DNA of 64,000 nucleotides, taken from positions 868,001 through 932,000 of the forward strand of contig JAIOUW010000001.1 of NCBI GenBank assembly GCA_019931105.1, written 5' to 3'. The stretch comes from Flavobacteriaceae bacterium NBU2977 (GTDB taxonomy: Bacteria; Bacteroidota; Bacteroidia; Flavobacteriales; Flavobacteriaceae). The position numbers were made by a program, and so were the translations under genes. The first letter of the stretch is position 1; the number at the start of each line of letters is the position of its first letter. Shown one piece after another: positions 61,408 to 64,000 of the stretch. Under the pieces are notes generated by a model. The model was not told where the DNA came from. It ran no database searches and saw only the letters and a program-made list of their open reading frames with translations.

Positions 61408-62370
61408 ATGAAAGTATTGGTTTCATTGAATTTTCCTTCCATTGGGATAGCGATGCTCAAAAAAGAAGGATTAGAGGTCACTACATGGACCAACGATCTT
61501 CCCATGAACAGGGAACAACTTATCACGGCCAGCCAAAAGCATGATATTCTGCTCTCCTCAAGCATCTATAAACTGGATGCCGATTTTCTCGATCAGAACA
61601 AACACCTGAAATTGATTTCGCAATTTGCGGCCGGGTACAACAATATCGATCTAAAAAAAGCGTCTGAATTGGGCATTCCCATCGCCAATACGCCAAATGC
61701 CATGTCACATGCAACCGCCGATATCGCTTTTGGGCTGATGTTGGCAGTGGCACGCAAAATGTTCCATATGCACAAAACGATCATTTCAGGAGATTGGGGG
61801 CATTTTCGTCCACAGGCCAATTTGGGCATGGAACTCACAGGAAAGACCGTTGGTATTTTCGGAATGGGAAGAATAGGAACCGAATTCGCCAAACGCTGTT
61901 TCGGAGCCTATGATATGAAGGTCATTTATCACAATAGAACCAGAAATCCAGAAGCGGAAAAAGGCTTAAAGGCAACGTATGTTACTTTTGATGAACTGTT
62001 GCGGCAAAGTGATGTGCTATCGGTAAATGCCGGACTTTCGGAAGAAACCAAAGAACTGTTCAATGCCGAGGCATTCTCGAAAATGAAACCGTCGGCCATT
62101 TTCATCAATACCGCAAGAGGAGGCATTCACAATGAACCGGATCTTATAGCCGCACTTCGCAACAAAACCATTTGGGGCACCGGATTGGATGTTACCAATC
62201 CTGAACCCATGAAACCCGATAATCCGTTGCTGAATATGGAAAATGTCGCCGTGTTGCCCCATATCGGTTCGGCCACCATAGAAGCGCGAAACGAAATGTC
62301 AAGGCTCGCCGCCCTGAATATCGTTCAATTCACCAAGGGAGAACCTATCGAAAACCTGGTTCGGACATAG
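61408..62370 (+). CDS. D-2-hydroxyacid dehydrogenase (glyoxylate/hydroxypyruvate reductase-like)
   Basis: 320 residues from the ATG at 61408 (MKVLVSLNFPSIGIAMLKKE). An earlier non-ATG start would overlap the preceding gene. The NAD(P) motif is GKTVGIFGMGRIGTEFAKR (about residues 144-162). The catalytic Arg is in FINTARGGIHNEPD, the Glu in VTNPEPMKPDNPLL and the His in VLPHIGSATIEARNEM. The enzyme interconverts 2-keto and D-2-hydroxy acids in the cytoplasm, most likely glyoxylate or hydroxypyruvate. Placement right after a DUF1080 gene suggests use in breakdown of a sugar-derived acid, but the substrate is open. Confidence 0.9.
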   Translation: MKVLVSLNFPSIGIAMLKKEGLEVTTWTNDLPMNREQLITASQKHDILLSSSIYKLDADFLDQNKHLKLISQFAAGYNNIDLKKASELGIPIANTPNAMSHATADIAFGLMLAVARKMFHMHKTIISGDWGHFRPQANLGMELTGKTVGIFGMGRIGTEFAKRCFGAYDMKVIYHNRTRNPEAEKGLKATYVTFDELLRQSDVLSVNAGLSEETKELFNAEAFSKMKPSAIFINTARGGIHNEPDLIAALRNKTIWGTGLDVTNPEPMKPDNPLLNMENVAVLPHIGSATIEARNEMSRLAALNIVQFTKGEPIENLVRT

Positions 62371-62590
62371 GCATGAATGGCCATTTAACGTGAGTTCGAT
62401 ATAATCAATAAAATACATTATATTGATTTTCAATTGTTTGCAAACCTATGTCAGGTCGAGCGCAGTCGAGACCTCATCAAAAAACTCGGATTTTACCTAC
62501 CTCTCGACTTCGCTCGAGGTGACATGTGCCAATTTACGGAAGACTGTAAAATACCAAATTTTAAATCGAACTCATGTCATTTCAGGTCTG
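62371..62590. repeat. REP-like inverted repeat pair
   Basis: GTCAGGTCGAGCGCAGTCGAGA begins at 62450. A near-copy in opposite orientation (CTCTCGACTTCGCTCGAGGTGAC) ends at 62523. Such paired GTCGAG elements are frequent in flavobacterial spacers. It lies between convergent genes and may act as a transcription end. No gene is seen in this stretch. Confidence 0.65.
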
Positions 62591-63538
62591 TTAAAAAGGA
62601 AGATTTTTCAAATCTACATTGCCCCCCGAAATTATAATTCCGGTTTTTTTATTTTTGAACCTTTGTTTCTCGCGCAATACGGCCGCCAAGGCTACCGCGC
62701 TTGAGGGTTCGACAATAATCTTCATCCGCTCCCAGATCAATCGCATGGCATTTACTATTTCATCTTCCGTCACCCTGATTATGGCATCGACGTGGTCTAA
62801 AATAATCGGAAAGTTCTTGTCGCCCAATTGTGTCTTAAGTCCATCGGCAATCGTATCGGTCGTTTCATTGCCCTCTATTTTTCCGCTTTGTAAAGAACGG
62901 TAGGCGTCATCGACCTCAAAAGGTTCGCTTCCGATAGCCTTACAATCATTTCCGAAGTTTTGTACCGCCAGGGCCGTTCCCGCAATGAGTCCCCCACCAC
63001 CTACAGGCGCGACGACAAAATCAAGGTCAGGATGGTCTTGCAACAACTCCAAACAGGCCGTGCCCTGCCCTATTATGACATTTTCATCATTGGATGGATG
63101 GATAAAGGTAGCGCCCGTTTCTACTTGGATCTTTTGTGCCGCTTTGGCCCGGGCCTCCAATGTCGGTTCGCACTCAACGATTTTTCCGCCATAACCCATA
63201 ACGGCATCCTTCTTTACTTGCGGAGCCGAGGAAGGCATTACGATATAGGCCTCGACACCGATACTTTTTGCCGCAAGGGAAAGGGCCTGTGCGAAATTTC
63301 CCGAGGAGTGGGTAACCACGCCCCTTTTCTTCTGTTGATCATCGAGCAATAATATGGCATTGGTCGCGCCCCTCATTTTATAAGCGCCCATTCTTTGAAA
63401 ATTCTCACATTTAAAGAAAAGTTCGCTTGTTGAAAGCTTATCTATTTGGAAAGAAGTAAGCACGGGCGTTCGATGCACATACGGTTTGATTCGCTCGTAA
63501 CATTGCAACAACTGTCGTTTCGCGTTTTCTATTGCCAC
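62591..63538 (-). CDS. PLP-dependent serine/threonine ammonia-lyase-like enzyme
   Basis: 315 residues, the size of serine racemase and of catabolic threonine or hydroxyaspartate dehydratases, with no regulatory ACT domain. The PLP lysine is in FQRMGAYKMRGATN (about residue 54). The substrate loop is SSGNFAQAL, where most relatives have SSGNHAQ. The phosphate-binding glycine loop is APVGGGGLIAGTALA, and the C-terminus has IIISGGNVDL. It deaminates a hydroxy-amino acid to a keto acid, probably serine, threonine or 3-hydroxyaspartate. Its product could feed the neighbouring hydroxyacid dehydrogenase, but the genes are convergent. Confidence 0.88.
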   Translation of the reverse strand: MAIENAKRQLLQCYERIKPYVHRTPVLTSFQIDKLSTSELFFKCENFQRMGAYKMRGATNAILLLDDQQKKRGVVTHSSGNFAQALSLAAKSIGVEAYIVMPSSAPQVKKDAVMGYGGKIVECEPTLEARAKAAQKIQVETGATFIHPSNDENVIIGQGTACLELLQDHPDLDFVVAPVGGGGLIAGTALAVQNFGNDCKAIGSEPFEVDDAYRSLQSGKIEGNETTDTIADGLKTQLGDKNFPIILDHVDAIIRVTEDEIVNAMRLIWERMKIIVEPSSAVALAAVLREKQRFKNKKTGIIISGGNVDLKNLPF

Positions 63539-63551
63539 TATTTTTGTTTTT

Positions 63552-64000
63552 TCAATTCAAAGATACTTTACTTCCCGATTTCACGGCTTCATAGATGGCA
63601 TCGATAATTTTCATGTCTTTTACCCCTTCTTCACCGTTTACGGGCACTATGGGCTGTTTCCCCTCGAAAATAAGTTCTGCCATTCCATCCATTTGCAATG
63701 TCTGATGGGTCGTATGGGGCTGATCTAGTTCACCCTTGTGGGTACGTCCTTTGATAGGTCCATAACCGGTAGACGGTCTCATTTCCATCCATCCCTTGGA
63801 ACCTGTCATAAAGAATCGGTCCAGATTGTTCATCGCATAGGTAGACAGGCAATTGGCCACCGCTCCACTGGGAAAACCCATCTGAAACTGAATGGTCTCA
63901 TCGACACCTTCCTTAAATTTCTCGGTATCGGTTTTCGTTTCTTGGGCCGTGACCCAGACGGGTTCCTCACCCAACATATAACGGGCACCGTTTATGGAGT
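63552..64000 (-). CDS. Gfo/Idh/MocA-family oxidoreductase (partial, C-terminal part)
   Basis: 149 codons to the stop at 63552; the frame stays open to the window edge, so the start and the NAD-binding domain are missing. Visible are SINGARYMLGEEPVWVTAQE, QFQMGFPSGAVANCLSTYAM, FFMTGSKGWMEMRPSTGYG and VNGEEGVKDMKIIDAIYEAV, which match the C-terminal alpha/beta domain of this family. These enzymes oxidise or reduce sugars, often at C3, with tightly bound NAD. This fits the DUF1080 proteins nearby. Transcribed ahead of the ammonia-lyase gene (13-base gap), so both are probably in one operon. Confidence 0.88.
   Translation of the reverse strand, partial: SINGARYMLGEEPVWVTAQETKTDTEKFKEGVDETIQFQMGFPSGAVANCLSTYAMNNLDRFFMTGSKGWMEMRPSTGYGPIKGRTHKGELDQPHTTHQTLQMDGMAELIFEGKQPIVPVNGEEGVKDMKIIDAIYEAVKSGSKVSLN

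Noticed and set aside
1-64000. CRISPR array or complete insertion sequence
   Set aside because: No regularly spaced repeats and no transposase gene other than the tyrosine recombinase were found on reading.

Overview
The window looks like a chromosome segment of a marine member of the Flavobacteriaceae (Bacteroidota), of the Maribacter/Zobellia/Arenibacter kind. The signs are several TTG-N19-TAnnTTTG promoters, an S16 protein with a long acidic tail, a DnaE with a fused N-terminal exonuclease, many small lipoproteins, secreted sulfatases, and families typical of this group (RteC, HYC_CC_PP, DUF6660, DUF6747, DUF7009). The genus cannot be fixed from the sequence alone.

Region 1 (1 to about 26.2 kb) is the end of an integrative element. 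All genes lie on the minus strand. The left edge has an excisionase-like HTH gene (cut by the window) and an rteC-type regulator. Palindromes built on ACCGTA/TACGGT lie between these two genes and upstream of rteC. Next come a short asparaginase-like gene and a membrane-anchored LuxR-type regulator. The cargo is two heavy-metal blocks. The first (3.0-11.8 kb, probably Zn/Cd/Co) encodes an RND pump fused to its own TolC, an adaptor, a Fur-family regulator, a CDF transporter and a P1B-type ATPase. The second (12.0-23.2 kb, Cu/Ag) encodes HYC_CC_PP, CusA, TolC, a DUF3347 protein, a haem-binding protein, a CopA ATPase, a CusB adaptor and DUF6660. A SEC-C protein and a tyrosine recombinase follow, facing the 3' end of tRNA-Asp (26224-26297). 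Conjugation genes are not in the window and would be expected further left.

Region 2 (26.4-43.3 kb) is chromosomal. It holds DUF58, thioredoxin, replicative dnaE, rpsP-rimM, trmN6 and a glutaryl-CoA-dehydrogenase-like gene. Interspersed are two exported sulfatases, a Tat-type sugar isomerase/epimerase and a large lipoprotein with a c-type haem site (PVC type). These last genes suggest periplasmic handling of sulfated or oxidised sugars.

Region 3 (43.7-64 kb) is accessory chromosome. It contains a vanadium-haloperoxidase-like protein with two paralogous-domain lipoproteins, an AraC regulator, a YdeP-type molybdoenzyme with DUF7009, a DUF1080 lipoprotein and a ComEC-like metallo-hydrolase. A translesion cassette (dinB plus a second dnaE) follows, with no lexA-like gene beside it but a tandem 19-bp repeat upstream. 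The end of the window has a microprotein, an exported ADP-ribosylglycohydrolase-fold lipoprotein, another DUF1080 lipoprotein, a hydroxyacid dehydrogenase, a PLP ammonia-lyase and a partial Gfo/Idh/MocA oxidoreductase.

The most interesting points are: the palindromic operator family around rteC; the internal signal-peptide-like segment inside the RND-TolC fusion; the second dnaE with ATC where its start codon is expected; the tandem repeat in front of dinB; and the exported sugar-enzyme clusters. All functional names rest on motif recognition by eye, without database searches.
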